A stretch of 64,000 nucleotides of DNA. Source: Flavobacterium sp. KMS (GTDB lineage Bacteria; Bacteroidota; Bacteroidia; Flavobacteriales; Flavobacteriaceae). The notes under the pieces are model-generated. The model made no database searches. It had not been told where the DNA came from and saw only the letters and a program-made list of their open reading frames with translations. Positions 25,891-34,626 of the stretch are shown one piece after another. The DNA is taken from NCBI RefSeq assembly GCF_000813005.1, contig NZ_JSYP01000002.1, positions 248,001 through 312,000 on the forward strand. The letters run 5' to 3'. Position numbers and translations under genes: made by a program. Every line of letters begins with the position of its first letter. Positions within the stretch are counted from its first letter, which is position 1.

Positions 25891-27345
25891 ATGAAAAAAA
25901 ACAGCTATAAGATTCTTTGCTTATTATTTACGTTGACCGCTTTTTCGCAGCAGCAAAAAAACAAGCAAGAGTTTACAACAAATGGAAAAAAAATTGCAGT
26001 TTATACAACAGCAGATAATTCAAAATTAAGAATAACACCAACAGATAATCTAGTTTTTTCGGCATCGAAACAACCATTAGAAACTGAAATATCGGTTTTT
26101 GTAGAACCCAAAAAAACTTTTCAAACCTTTATGGGAATTGGCGGAGCAATTACAGATGCAAGTGCCGAGGTTTTTGCCAAATTATCAAAAGAAAAGCAAG
26201 CAGAATTTTTAAAAGCGTACTACGATACCAAAACAGGAATAGGCTATTCATTGCTAAGAACCACAATACATAGTTCTGATTTTAGCAGTGGAAGCTATAC
26301 TTATATCGAAGAAGGAGATAAAGATTTAAAAACTTTTAATATTGATCATGACAGGCAATATCGCATACCAATGATTAAAGAAGCGATGAAAACCGCTAAT
26401 AATAATCTGGTATTATATGTCGCTCCTTGGAGTCCGCCAGCATTTATGAAAAGTAATAAAGACATGCTAAAAGGTGGTACTCTGTTACCAGAATACAATC
26501 AGGCTTGGGCAGATTATTATGTAAAATTTATAAAAGCTTACGAAAAAGAAGGAATGCCTATTTGGGGAACATCGGTTCAGAACGAACCAATGGCAACGCA
26601 AACATGGGAATCTTGCATTTACTCTGCAGAAGCAGAAAGAGATTTTATAAAAAACTTTCTAGGGCCAACAATGAAAAAAGCAGGCTTAGGAGATAAAAAA
26701 ATCATTGCTTGGGATCATAATCGTGATTTAATGAACCAAAGAGCCAATGTAATTTATTCCGACCCAGAAGCTTCAAAATATGTTTGGGGAATGGGGTTTC
26801 ATTGGTACGAAACATGGACAGGTGGAGCACCAATGTTTGATAATGTAAAACAAGTGTACCAAGCCTATCCAGATAAAAAATTGATGTTTACCGAAGGTTG
26901 TATCGAAAAATTTGATGCTGCGAAATATCAATTTTGGCCAAATGCCGAAAGATATGGAATTTCTATGATTAATGATTTTAATAACGGTACGGTTGCCTGG
27001 ACAGATTGGAATATTCTTTTAGATCAAAATGGTGGGCCAAATCATGTGGGGAATTTTTGTTTTGCGCCAATTCATGCCGACACCAATACAGGAGAATTAA
27101 TTTATACACCATCGTATTATTATATTGGGCATTTCTCAAAATTTATTCGACCGAATGCAAAAAGAGTAAGTACAGCAGTAAGCAGAAGCTCTTTGTTAAG
27201 TACATCATTTCTTAATACCGATGGTAAAATGATTACAGTTGTAATGAATCAAACCGATTTAAGTGTGACTTATAATTTAATTATAGCATCAGAGAAAACG
27301 GTTGTTACAATACCAGCTCGCGCCATTCAAACTTTAGTCTATTAA
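25891..27345 (+). CDS. GH30 glycoside hydrolase (copy A1)
   Basis: Secreted retaining glycosidase of family GH30 with a (beta/alpha)8 barrel and a side beta-domain. The signal peptide ends near AFSQ (about residue 20). The GIGGAITDASAEVFAKL segment (82-98) is typical. The acid/base is Glu232 in QNEPM and the nucleophile Glu335 in FTEGC. The C-terminal ~70 residues form the beta-domain ending in ARAIQTLVY. It is very like the next gene. Family members act on beta-1,6-glucan, glucosylceramide, xylan or other beta-glucosides, so exact specificity is unproven; context suggests beta-1,6-glucan. It has a type I rather than a lipoprotein signal. Confidence 0.9.
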   Translation: MKKNSYKILCLLFTLTAFSQQQKNKQEFTTNGKKIAVYTTADNSKLRITPTDNLVFSASKQPLETEISVFVEPKKTFQTFMGIGGAITDASAEVFAKLSKEKQAEFLKAYYDTKTGIGYSLLRTTIHSSDFSSGSYTYIEEGDKDLKTFNIDHDRQYRIPMIKEAMKTANNNLVLYVAPWSPPAFMKSNKDMLKGGTLLPEYNQAWADYYVKFIKAYEKEGMPIWGTSVQNEPMATQTWESCIYSAEAERDFIKNFLGPTMKKAGLGDKKIIAWDHNRDLMNQRANVIYSDPEASKYVWGMGFHWYETWTGGAPMFDNVKQVYQAYPDKKLMFTEGCIEKFDAAKYQFWPNAERYGISMINDFNNGTVAWTDWNILLDQNGGPNHVGNFCFAPIHADTNTGELIYTPSYYYIGHFSKFIRPNAKRVSTAVSRSSLLSTSFLNTDGKMITVVMNQTDLSVTYNLIIASEKTVVTIPARAIQTLVY

Positions 27346-27349
27346 TTAT

Positions 27350-27402
27350 AATAAAAGCCAAGAGTTAAATATGTTCAGTCATTTTTAATTCTTGGTTTTA
27401 TT
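27350..27402 (+). terminator. Imperfect hairpin between GH30 copies A1 and A2
   Basis: AATAAAAGCCAAGAGTTAAA (27350-27369) can pair, with small bulges, with TTTAATTCTTGGTTTTATT (27384-27402), 5 bases after the A1 stop. Possible weak terminator or processing site. Confidence 0.4.
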
Positions 27403-27422
27403 TAAAAAAACAAACTATTTAG

Positions 27423-28907
27423 ATGAACAACACTATAAAACTGATAAAAAATATTTCACCAATACTGATAACGGTTTTTGCATTAAGCTGTTCATCATCA
27501 AATGTCACAGACAAAAAATCAAAAAACGAACACAATCAAAATCATCAAAAAATTGAAATCTTTACAACAGCTGAGAATACAAATTTTAAATTATCCAAAA
27601 CAGCTAATTTAATTCTCGCTTCTGCAAATAAGAATTCAAACAATACAATCTCAATTACAGTAAATCCTCAAAAAACAGATCAAACCTTTTTAGGAATCGG
27701 AGGAGCAATTACAGATGCAAGTGCCGAGGTTTTTGCAAAATTAAGTGCTAAGAAACAACAAGAATTTCTTAATGCTTATTATGATAAAGACAAAGGAATA
27801 GGTTATTCATTGGCAAGAACAACAATACATAGTTCCGATTTTAGTAGTGGTAGTTATACTTATATACAAGAAGGAGATAAAGATTTAAAAACCTTTAGCG
27901 TTGAGCATGACCGTAAATATCGTATTCCGTTATTAAAAAAAGCTATTGCTACGGCAGGAGGAAAATTAACACTTTTTGCCAGTCCGTGGAGTCCTCCGGC
28001 ATTTATGAAAAGTAATAATAACATGCTAAGAGGAGGTACATTACTACCAGAATATGCACAATCATGGGCTAATTATTACGTGAAATTTATTAGAGAATAT
28101 GAAAAAGAAGGTATTCCTATTTGGGGATTGTCTATTCAAAATGAACCAATGGCTAGCCAGAGCTGGGAATCTTGTATTTATAGCCCAGAAGCCGAAAGAG
28201 ATTTTTTAAGAGATTATCTAGGCCCAACAATGGCAAAAGAAGGATTAGAATCTAAAAATATTATAATCTGGGATCATAACCGTGGAGAAATGTTAGAGCA
28301 AAGAGCTCGCCTTGTTTTTTCAGATCCCGAAGTTTCCAAATATGCTTGGGGAATAGGGTTTCATTGGTATGAAACTTGGGCAGGAGGACCGCCTAAATTT
28401 GAATCCGTTGGTGCTGTACATGCCGCTTACCCAAATAAAAACTTATTATTTACCGAAGGTTGCAATGAAAAATTTGATGCTGCAAAATATCAGTTTTGGG
28501 GAAATGCCGAGCGATACGGAATTAATATGATTAATGATTTTAATAACGGAACAGTAGGCTGGACAGATTGGAATATTCTCTTGGATCAAAACGGAGGTCC
28601 AAATCACGTAGGTAATTTTTGCTTTGCCCCAATTCATGCTAATACAAATACTGATGAATTAATATACACACCGATGTATTATTATATAGGACACTTTTCA
28701 AAATTCATTCGCCCAAATGCCAAAAGAATCATAACCGAAATAAGTACAGATGCTTTATTGAGTACATCATTTATTAATGCAGATGAAAAAATTGCAACCG
28801 TAGTAATGAACAAAAGTGATAAAGAGATAACATATAATTTAATACTTGCATCCGAGAAAAAGACAATTACGATTCCAGCACATGCAATGCAAACTTTGGT
28901 TTATTAA
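27423..28907 (+). CDS. GH30 glycoside hydrolase lipoprotein (copy A2)
   Basis: Tandem paralog of the preceding GH30. Nearly every block matches (GIGGAITDASAEVFAKL, TIHSSDFSSGSYTYI, WYETW, FNNGT and WTDWNILLDQNGGPNHVGNF). The acid/base is Glu241 (QNEPM) and the nucleophile Glu345 (FTEGC). It differs at the N-terminus: a lipobox LSC (Cys23) makes it a lipoprotein, whereas the first copy has a cleavable signal peptide. The two may therefore act in different places on the same substrate (inference). Confidence 0.9.
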   Translation: MNNTIKLIKNISPILITVFALSCSSSNVTDKKSKNEHNQNHQKIEIFTTAENTNFKLSKTANLILASANKNSNNTISITVNPQKTDQTFLGIGGAITDASAEVFAKLSAKKQQEFLNAYYDKDKGIGYSLARTTIHSSDFSSGSYTYIQEGDKDLKTFSVEHDRKYRIPLLKKAIATAGGKLTLFASPWSPPAFMKSNNNMLRGGTLLPEYAQSWANYYVKFIREYEKEGIPIWGLSIQNEPMASQSWESCIYSPEAERDFLRDYLGPTMAKEGLESKNIIIWDHNRGEMLEQRARLVFSDPEVSKYAWGIGFHWYETWAGGPPKFESVGAVHAAYPNKNLLFTEGCNEKFDAAKYQFWGNAERYGINMINDFNNGTVGWTDWNILLDQNGGPNHVGNFCFAPIHANTNTDELIYTPMYYYIGHFSKFIRPNAKRIITEISTDALLSTSFINADEKIATVVMNKSDKEITYNLILASEKKTITIPAHAMQTLVY

Positions 28908-28928
28908 GAAATTATAAAAAGAAATAAA

Positions 28929-30404
28929 ATGAAACAGTATTTAAGTAAGATTATAAAAGTTGCATTTTTTGCTGCACTAGTCGTATTGCAGGTAAAATGC
29001 TCTTCATCTAGCGATACTGTCGATCCTGCTCCAAAACCACCAGTAAAACCAGATCCGCCCACTGTTGTTACTAATGATGTAGATTTTTGGTTAACCAAAG
29101 GGGATCAGACAGTATTGCTTACCAAACAAAATGGAGTTCTTGGGTTTAATACCACAGCAAATTCATATACAAATATTGAAGTAAACGACGCTCAAAAATA
29201 CCAAACCATTGATGGGTTTGGATATACCTTAACAGGAGGAAGTGCACAGGTAATTAATCAATTAACTACCCAGAAAAAAAAGGATTTATTGCAGGAATTA
29301 TTTGGCTTGACCGAAACTTCTATTTCAATAAATTATATAAGAATAAGTATCGGAGCGTCCGATTTAAACGAGAAAGCATTTACTTATAATGATTTACCAA
29401 AAGGTGATACCGATCTTGATTTGGCCAGGTTTAGTTTAGACCTTGATAAAAACGGAGTAATTGCACTTTTAAAAGAAATTCTGGCAATTAATCCAAACAT
29501 TAAGATATTGGCAACGCCTTGGTCAGCACCACTTTGGATGAAAGACAAAGATAGTTTTGTTGGCGGAAGCTTACAAGCTCAATATTATGATGTGTATGCA
29601 AAATATTTTGTAAAATACATTCAGCAAATGAAAAATGAAGGGATAACAATTGACGCTGTTACTCCGCAAAACGAACCCTTGTATGGCGGTAATAACCCGA
29701 GTATGGTAATGAGCGCTTTACAACAAACAAATTTTATCAAAAACAATTTAGGACCAGCATTTAAGGTAGCTAATCTTACAACTAAGATCATTGCTTACGA
29801 TCATAATTGCGATAATACACAATATGCTATGGCAATTTTAGGAGATCCTATTGCAAGTCCTTTTGTAGATGGATCGGCATTTCATTTATATGCTGGAAAT
29901 ATCAATGCACTTTCGACAGTATATAATGCTTTTCCAAATAAAAATCTGTATTTCACTGAGCAGTTTACCTCTTCGACAGGAGATTTTAAAGGCGATTTAA
30001 AATGGCATCTTAAAAATGTAATTATTGGTTCAATCCGTAATTGGAGTAAGAATGCATTAGAGTGGAACTTGGCTAATAATGGTTCTTTTGAGCCACATAC
30101 ACAAGGAGGTTGTAATACTTGCAAAGGCGCATTAACTGTAAATTCTAGCAGCAGTTTTAATCGTAACGTAGCGTATTATATTATAGCTCACGCTTCTAAA
30201 TTTGTTCCAGTAGGTTCCATAAGAATTTCTAGTAATATAAGTGGGAATTTACAAAATGTAGCTTTTATAACCCCAACAGGTAAAAAAGTATTGATAGTAG
30301 AAAACGATGGCGATACAACTGAGATATTCAATATAAAATTTAATAGTAAGTGGGTTACTACCTCATTAGATGGAGGTTCTGTAGGGACTTATATTTGGAA
30401 ATAA
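28929..30404 (+). CDS. GH30 enzyme, probable subfamily 3 endo-beta-1,6-glucanase (copy B1)
   Basis: Second type of GH30 in the locus, clearly distinct from the A pair. Hallmarks are YQTIDGFGYTLTGGSAQ (91-107), IRISIGASDLN (137-147), acid/base Glu249 in TPQNEP and nucleophile Glu344 in YFTEQ. A GGCNTCKGAL loop and HASKFV near the end match my memory of the characterised Bacteroides GH30_3 enzyme. The N-terminus ends in QVKC; a Lys at -1 is unusual for a lipobox, but the Ser run and Pro linker after it look lipoprotein-like. A paralog lies at 33157. Endo-acting beta-1,6-glucanase is the best guess. Confidence 0.88.
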   Translation: MKQYLSKIIKVAFFAALVVLQVKCSSSSDTVDPAPKPPVKPDPPTVVTNDVDFWLTKGDQTVLLTKQNGVLGFNTTANSYTNIEVNDAQKYQTIDGFGYTLTGGSAQVINQLTTQKKKDLLQELFGLTETSISINYIRISIGASDLNEKAFTYNDLPKGDTDLDLARFSLDLDKNGVIALLKEILAINPNIKILATPWSAPLWMKDKDSFVGGSLQAQYYDVYAKYFVKYIQQMKNEGITIDAVTPQNEPLYGGNNPSMVMSALQQTNFIKNNLGPAFKVANLTTKIIAYDHNCDNTQYAMAILGDPIASPFVDGSAFHLYAGNINALSTVYNAFPNKNLYFTEQFTSSTGDFKGDLKWHLKNVIIGSIRNWSKNALEWNLANNGSFEPHTQGGCNTCKGALTVNSSSSFNRNVAYYIIAHASKFVPVGSIRISSNISGNLQNVAFITPTGKKVLIVENDGDTTEIFNIKFNSKWVTTSLDGGSVGTYIWK

Positions 30405-30450
30405 TAAACAAATAAGATTTAATCTAGGACTTATATAATAAAACAGATAT

Positions 30451-32193
30451 ATGAGAAAAATAGTTTTGCCATTACTGGTATTGTTTTCATTGACCTCTTT
30501 TGGACAAGGTTTTTTGCACCAAAGCGGACAAAATATTGTAGATGGAAAAGGTAAAAATATAGTATTAAGAGGATTAGGATTAGGAGGATGGATGGTTCAG
30601 GAAGGATACATGATTCAGACCGAACCATTTGCAAGTCCGCAATATGTTATAAAACAAAAAATAACAGATTTAATTGGAACCGAAAAAACCGAAAAGTTTT
30701 ATGAGGCATATAGAGCCAACGGAATAACCAAAAGAGATGTTGACTCATTGACAGCTTGGGGATTTAACTCCATACGTTTGCCAATGCATTATAATTTATA
30801 TACACCGCCAATAGAAACAGAGAAGAATGGCGAAATTACTTGGATAGAAGAAGGTTTTACAATGACCGACAACTTACTAAAATGGTGTGCCGAAAATAAA
30901 ATGTACCTCATTTTAGACCTTCATGCTGCACCAGGAGGACAAGGAAAAGATGCTGCAATCTCTGATTATGATGATACAAAACCATCAGTTTGGGAAAGCG
31001 AAGCCAATCGTAAAAAAATGACTGAATTATGGAAAAAATTAGCGTTGCGTTATAAAGACAATCCATGGATTGGAGCTTATGATATTATAAATGAACCCAA
31101 TTGGAATTTTACAGGAACAAATAAAAATGGTTGCGATGAAAATTCGAATGCGCCTTTGCGTGAGCTTTTAGTTTCTATTACAAAAGCAATTCGCGAAGTC
31201 GATAAAAACCACATGATTATTATCGAAGGAAATTGTTGGGGAAATAATTACAACGGAATGTTTCCGCTATGGGATGATAATATGGCAATGAGTTTTCATA
31301 AATATTGGAATTACAATACCACAGCATCAATCCAGAAAATGCTAGATTATAGAAAACAATATAATGTACCAATCTGGATGGGAGAAGGTGGAGAAAACTC
31401 AAATGTTTGGTTTAAAGATGCTATTTCATTATTCGAAACAAATAATATCGGTTGGGCATTTTGGCCCATGAAAAAAATCGAAAATATTGCAGGAATTGCT
31501 TCAGTTACCAAAACACCCGAATACGAAAAGCTGCGTTTATACTGGAAAGATGGAGGTGAAAAACCAAGCCCTGATTTTGCAGAAAAAGCATTAATGCAAT
31601 TAGCAGAGAATTTTAAGTTAGAGAATACCACAATAAAGGCAGACGTACTTGACGCAATGTTTCGTCAAGTACGTACAAATGAAACAAAAAGTTATAAAAA
31701 ACGAGTTTTGCCTGGTAAAATATTTGCAACCGAATATGATTTAGGAACAAACGGATTTGCATATTCAGATAAAGATTTTGTGAATTACCGAGTAGAAACC
31801 GGAACATTTGAAGAATGGAACAAAGGAAAAACAATGCGAAACGACGGAGTTGATATTTTGCCTTGTAAAGACGATTCCTCAAATGGATATCAGGTATCAT
31901 TTATCGAAAATGCCGAGTGGTTACAATTTACAGCAACAAGCAAATCGGCAACAACATATAATGTTGCTATTAGATACTCAAGCGAAAAAGAAGAAGGAAA
32001 GTTACATCTGGAAAACGAAACTGGAAAAATATCCGAGATAATCACGCTTCCTGCAACAGGAAATGATACAACTTGGAGAACAATTATACTCTCGGACGTA
32101 AAGCTGAAAAAAGGAGAAAACAAAATTAAAGTCGTTTTTGATAAAGGAGGATTTAATTTGAATTATCTGGATTTTGCAACTACGAATAAGTAA
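30451..32193 (+). CDS. GH5-family glucanase with C-terminal carbohydrate-binding domain
   Basis: Secreted GH5 (cellulase-fold) hydrolase. The signal peptide ends at SFGQ (about residue 19). The barrel contains LRGLGLGGWMVQEGYM, DLHAAPGGQGKD, acid/base Glu215 in DIINEPNW and nucleophile Glu312 in WMGEGGE. About residues 440-577 form a beta-sandwich like CBM6 (FAYSDKDFVNYRVETG to GGFNLNYLDF). Related GH5 groups act on beta-1,3-, 1,4- or 1,6-glucans; given the neighbours, a beta-glucan is likely but the linkage is not provable here. It follows GH30 B1 by 46 bases. Confidence 0.85.
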   Translation: MRKIVLPLLVLFSLTSFGQGFLHQSGQNIVDGKGKNIVLRGLGLGGWMVQEGYMIQTEPFASPQYVIKQKITDLIGTEKTEKFYEAYRANGITKRDVDSLTAWGFNSIRLPMHYNLYTPPIETEKNGEITWIEEGFTMTDNLLKWCAENKMYLILDLHAAPGGQGKDAAISDYDDTKPSVWESEANRKKMTELWKKLALRYKDNPWIGAYDIINEPNWNFTGTNKNGCDENSNAPLRELLVSITKAIREVDKNHMIIIEGNCWGNNYNGMFPLWDDNMAMSFHKYWNYNTTASIQKMLDYRKQYNVPIWMGEGGENSNVWFKDAISLFETNNIGWAFWPMKKIENIAGIASVTKTPEYEKLRLYWKDGGEKPSPDFAEKALMQLAENFKLENTTIKADVLDAMFRQVRTNETKSYKKRVLPGKIFATEYDLGTNGFAYSDKDFVNYRVETGTFEEWNKGKTMRNDGVDILPCKDDSSNGYQVSFIENAEWLQFTATSKSATTYNVAIRYSSEKEEGKLHLENETGKISEIITLPATGNDTTWRTIILSDVKLKKGENKIKVVFDKGGFNLNYLDFATTNK

Positions 32194-32263
32194 GTTGTTA
32201 AAAAATAGTAAAGTAAAACCTATAATAGTGTTTGTAATTAATATTTTGTTAGATTAGTTTTCT

Positions 32264-32300
32264 CCATTAAAAGCTTCGGATGAAACTGGAGCTTTAATGG
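32264..32300 (+). terminator. Weak hairpin between GH5 and EEP genes
   Basis: CCATTAAAAGCTTC (32264-32277) pairs imperfectly with GGAGCTTTAATGG (32288-32300). There is no clear T-run, so it may be a processing site rather than a terminator. Confidence 0.3.
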
Positions 32301-32316
32301 GTTAAAACCCTTAATT

Positions 32317-33153
32317 ATGAAAAAAATAAACCAACTAATCGCCCTTGTAATGTTTTTGTCTTTTAATGGAATTTATGGACAAAATTTAAAAATCATGACG
32401 TATAATATCCGTTTAGATATTGCTTCAGATGGAGAAAATGCATGGCCAAACCGTAAAGATTTTTTTACATCACAAATACAATTTTACGCCCCGGATATTT
32501 TTGGAGTACAAGAAGCAATGCCCAATCAAGTTAATGATATTGCAACGGCATTACCAAGTTATAATCATATAGGTATTGCTCGCGAAGGAGAAGGAAAAGG
32601 CGAATCATCTTCTATATTTTATAAAAAAGATAGATTCTCAGTACAACAAGCCAATACTTTCTGGCTCTCACAAACCCCAGATGTAATATCAAAAGGATGG
32701 GATGCAGCTTATAATAGAGTTTGTACGTATGCACTTTTTAAGGACCTAAAAACTAAAAAAACATTTTGGGTTTTTAATACACATCTCGATCACATAGGCG
32801 AAGAAGCAAGAACCAAAGGACTTGAACTAATTCTTTCTAAAATAGCAGCAGTAAATACCAAAGGATATCCCGTATTCCTTATGGGAGATTTTAATTCAGA
32901 ACCTAATGAAGGACGCATCATTTCTTTGAAAAAAATAATGAATGATACTCGTGAAATTTCAGAAGAAAAACCATTTGGACCATCTGGAACCTTTAATGAA
33001 TTTAAGCATGACAAACCAGTCACGCTATTGCTAGATTATATTTTTATTTCTAAAAACAGCAATCTAAAAATAAAAAAACATGCAGTTTTAAGTGATTCAA
33101 TAGATTTAAAATACCCATCGGATCATTTCCCTGTTTTAATTGAAATTAACTAA
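32317..33153 (+). CDS. Secreted endonuclease/exonuclease/phosphatase-fold protein
   Basis: Metal-dependent phosphoesterase of the EEP superfamily (DNase I-like fold), with a signal peptide ending near GIYGQ. Motifs are in order: MTYNIRLD (about 28-35), GVQEAM (catalytic Glu), FNTHLDHIGEEAR, LMGDFNSEPNEG, LLDYIFIS and SDHFPVL with the terminal catalytic histidine. The substrate could be a phosphodiester on sugar or lipid, or nucleic acid; nothing decides this. It sits inside the PUL, 3 bases before a GH30 start, so it is co-expressed with the glucanases. Confidence 0.82.
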   Translation: MKKINQLIALVMFLSFNGIYGQNLKIMTYNIRLDIASDGENAWPNRKDFFTSQIQFYAPDIFGVQEAMPNQVNDIATALPSYNHIGIAREGEGKGESSSIFYKKDRFSVQQANTFWLSQTPDVISKGWDAAYNRVCTYALFKDLKTKKTFWVFNTHLDHIGEEARTKGLELILSKIAAVNTKGYPVFLMGDFNSEPNEGRIISLKKIMNDTREISEEKPFGPSGTFNEFKHDKPVTLLLDYIFISKNSNLKIKKHAVLSDSIDLKYPSDHFPVLIEIN

Positions 33154-33156
33154 ACC

Positions 33157-34596
33157 ATGAAAAAAATAAACAATACAATGCAAATTTTGATTTTGCTACC
33201 ACTTATTGCAATGCAAATAAAGTGTGGCTCAACAAAAAATGCAACTACAACTACAACATCCAAAACAGATAAAGTGGAATATTGGGTTACCAAAAGTGAC
33301 CAATCGGTAAAGCTTCAAAAACAAGCCGAAGCATTAGTTTTTACTACTGCAACAAATACAAACCCAACTATCGAAATAGATGCTTCGAAGAAATTCCAGA
33401 CTATTGATGGTTTTGGATTTTCATTAACAGGAGGAAGTGCCGAAACTATTAATAAATTAGAGAAATCAAAAAAAGCAGCATTATTACAAGAACTGTTTGG
33501 CTCAAAAGATAATTCGGTAGGAATTAGTTACCTCCGTATTAGTATCGGAGCGTCAGATCTTAATACTGAGGTATTCTCTTATGATGATATGCCTGCAGGA
33601 AAGACAGATTTACAGCTAGAACATTTTAATCTGGGTCCAGACGCAACAGCGCTAGTTCCGCTTTTAAGAGAAATTATTGCCATAAATCCAGGTATTAAAA
33701 TCATGGGATCGCCTTGGTCACCACCAGTTTGGATGAAAGATAACGGAAGTACAAAAGGAGGAAGTTTACAACCACAGTATTATGAAGTGTATGCTAATTA
33801 TTTTGTGAAATACATTCAGAAGATGAAAGAAGAAGGGATTATAATTGACGCTATAACCCCTCAAAATGAACCTTTGCATCCCGGAAATAACCCAAGTTTA
33901 TTAATGCTTGCAGAACAACAAGCAGATTTTATCGGGAATCATTTAGGTCCCGCTTTCGCGAAAGCAAAAATCAAAACCAAAATTGTTACTTACGACCATA
34001 ATTGCAACAAACCCGAATATCCCTTAACGATTTTAAATGATTCAAAAGCATTACCATTTGTAGACGGCTCGGCTTTTCATTTATACGAAGGAGATATTAG
34101 CGCATTATCAACAGTACATGATGCATATCCGAATAAGAATATTTATTTTACAGAACAATATACAGGATCAGGCAGCAGTTTTGAGACAGATTTAAAATGG
34201 AATGTAAAAAATGTTGTAATAGGTTCTATGCGCAATTGGAGTAAGAACGCACTTTCTTGGGGCTTAGCCAATGATGAATTTTATAAACCATTTACACCAG
34301 GCGGATGCAGTACCTGCAAAGGCGCTTTGATGATTGATAAAGATGGAGTAATTAAGAGAGAAGTAGGATATTATATTATTGCACACGCATCCAAATTTGT
34401 ACCCGAAGGTTCTGTACGAATTGCTAGTAATGTAAGTGGCAATATACATAATGTAGCTTTTAAAACTCCAAAAGGTAATATTGTTCTAATAGCTGAAAAT
34501 GATGGCGAAACAGTCGAAACATTTAACATTAAATACAATCAAAAACAAACAGCAACTTCATTAGACGCAGGTTCGGTGGCAACTTACGTTTGGTAG
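33157..34596 (+). CDS. GH30 enzyme, probable subfamily 3 endo-beta-1,6-glucanase (copy B2)
   Basis: Paralog of the GH30 at 28929, separated from it by the GH5 and EEP genes. Blocks are shared throughout (QTIDGFGFSLTGGSAE, RISIGASDLN, KIMGSPWSPPVWMKD). The acid/base is Glu238 in TPQNEPLHPGNNPS and the nucleophile Glu333 in YFTEQ. The C-terminus ends in LDAGSVATYVW. The N-terminal signal ends in QIKC, again with Lys before the Cys. This copy retains the LHPGNNPS loop and is, of the two, closer to my memory of the Bacteroides beta-1,6-glucanase. It starts 3 bases after the EEP stop. Confidence 0.88.
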   Translation: MKKINNTMQILILLPLIAMQIKCGSTKNATTTTTSKTDKVEYWVTKSDQSVKLQKQAEALVFTTATNTNPTIEIDASKKFQTIDGFGFSLTGGSAETINKLEKSKKAALLQELFGSKDNSVGISYLRISIGASDLNTEVFSYDDMPAGKTDLQLEHFNLGPDATALVPLLREIIAINPGIKIMGSPWSPPVWMKDNGSTKGGSLQPQYYEVYANYFVKYIQKMKEEGIIIDAITPQNEPLHPGNNPSLLMLAEQQADFIGNHLGPAFAKAKIKTKIVTYDHNCNKPEYPLTILNDSKALPFVDGSAFHLYEGDISALSTVHDAYPNKNIYFTEQYTGSGSSFETDLKWNVKNVVIGSMRNWSKNALSWGLANDEFYKPFTPGGCSTCKGALMIDKDGVIKREVGYYIIAHASKFVPEGSVRIASNVSGNIHNVAFKTPKGNIVLIAENDGETVETFNIKYNQKQTATSLDAGSVATYVW

Positions 34597-34626
34597 AAAA
34601 ATCAATACCAATTTAATATTTATTTC

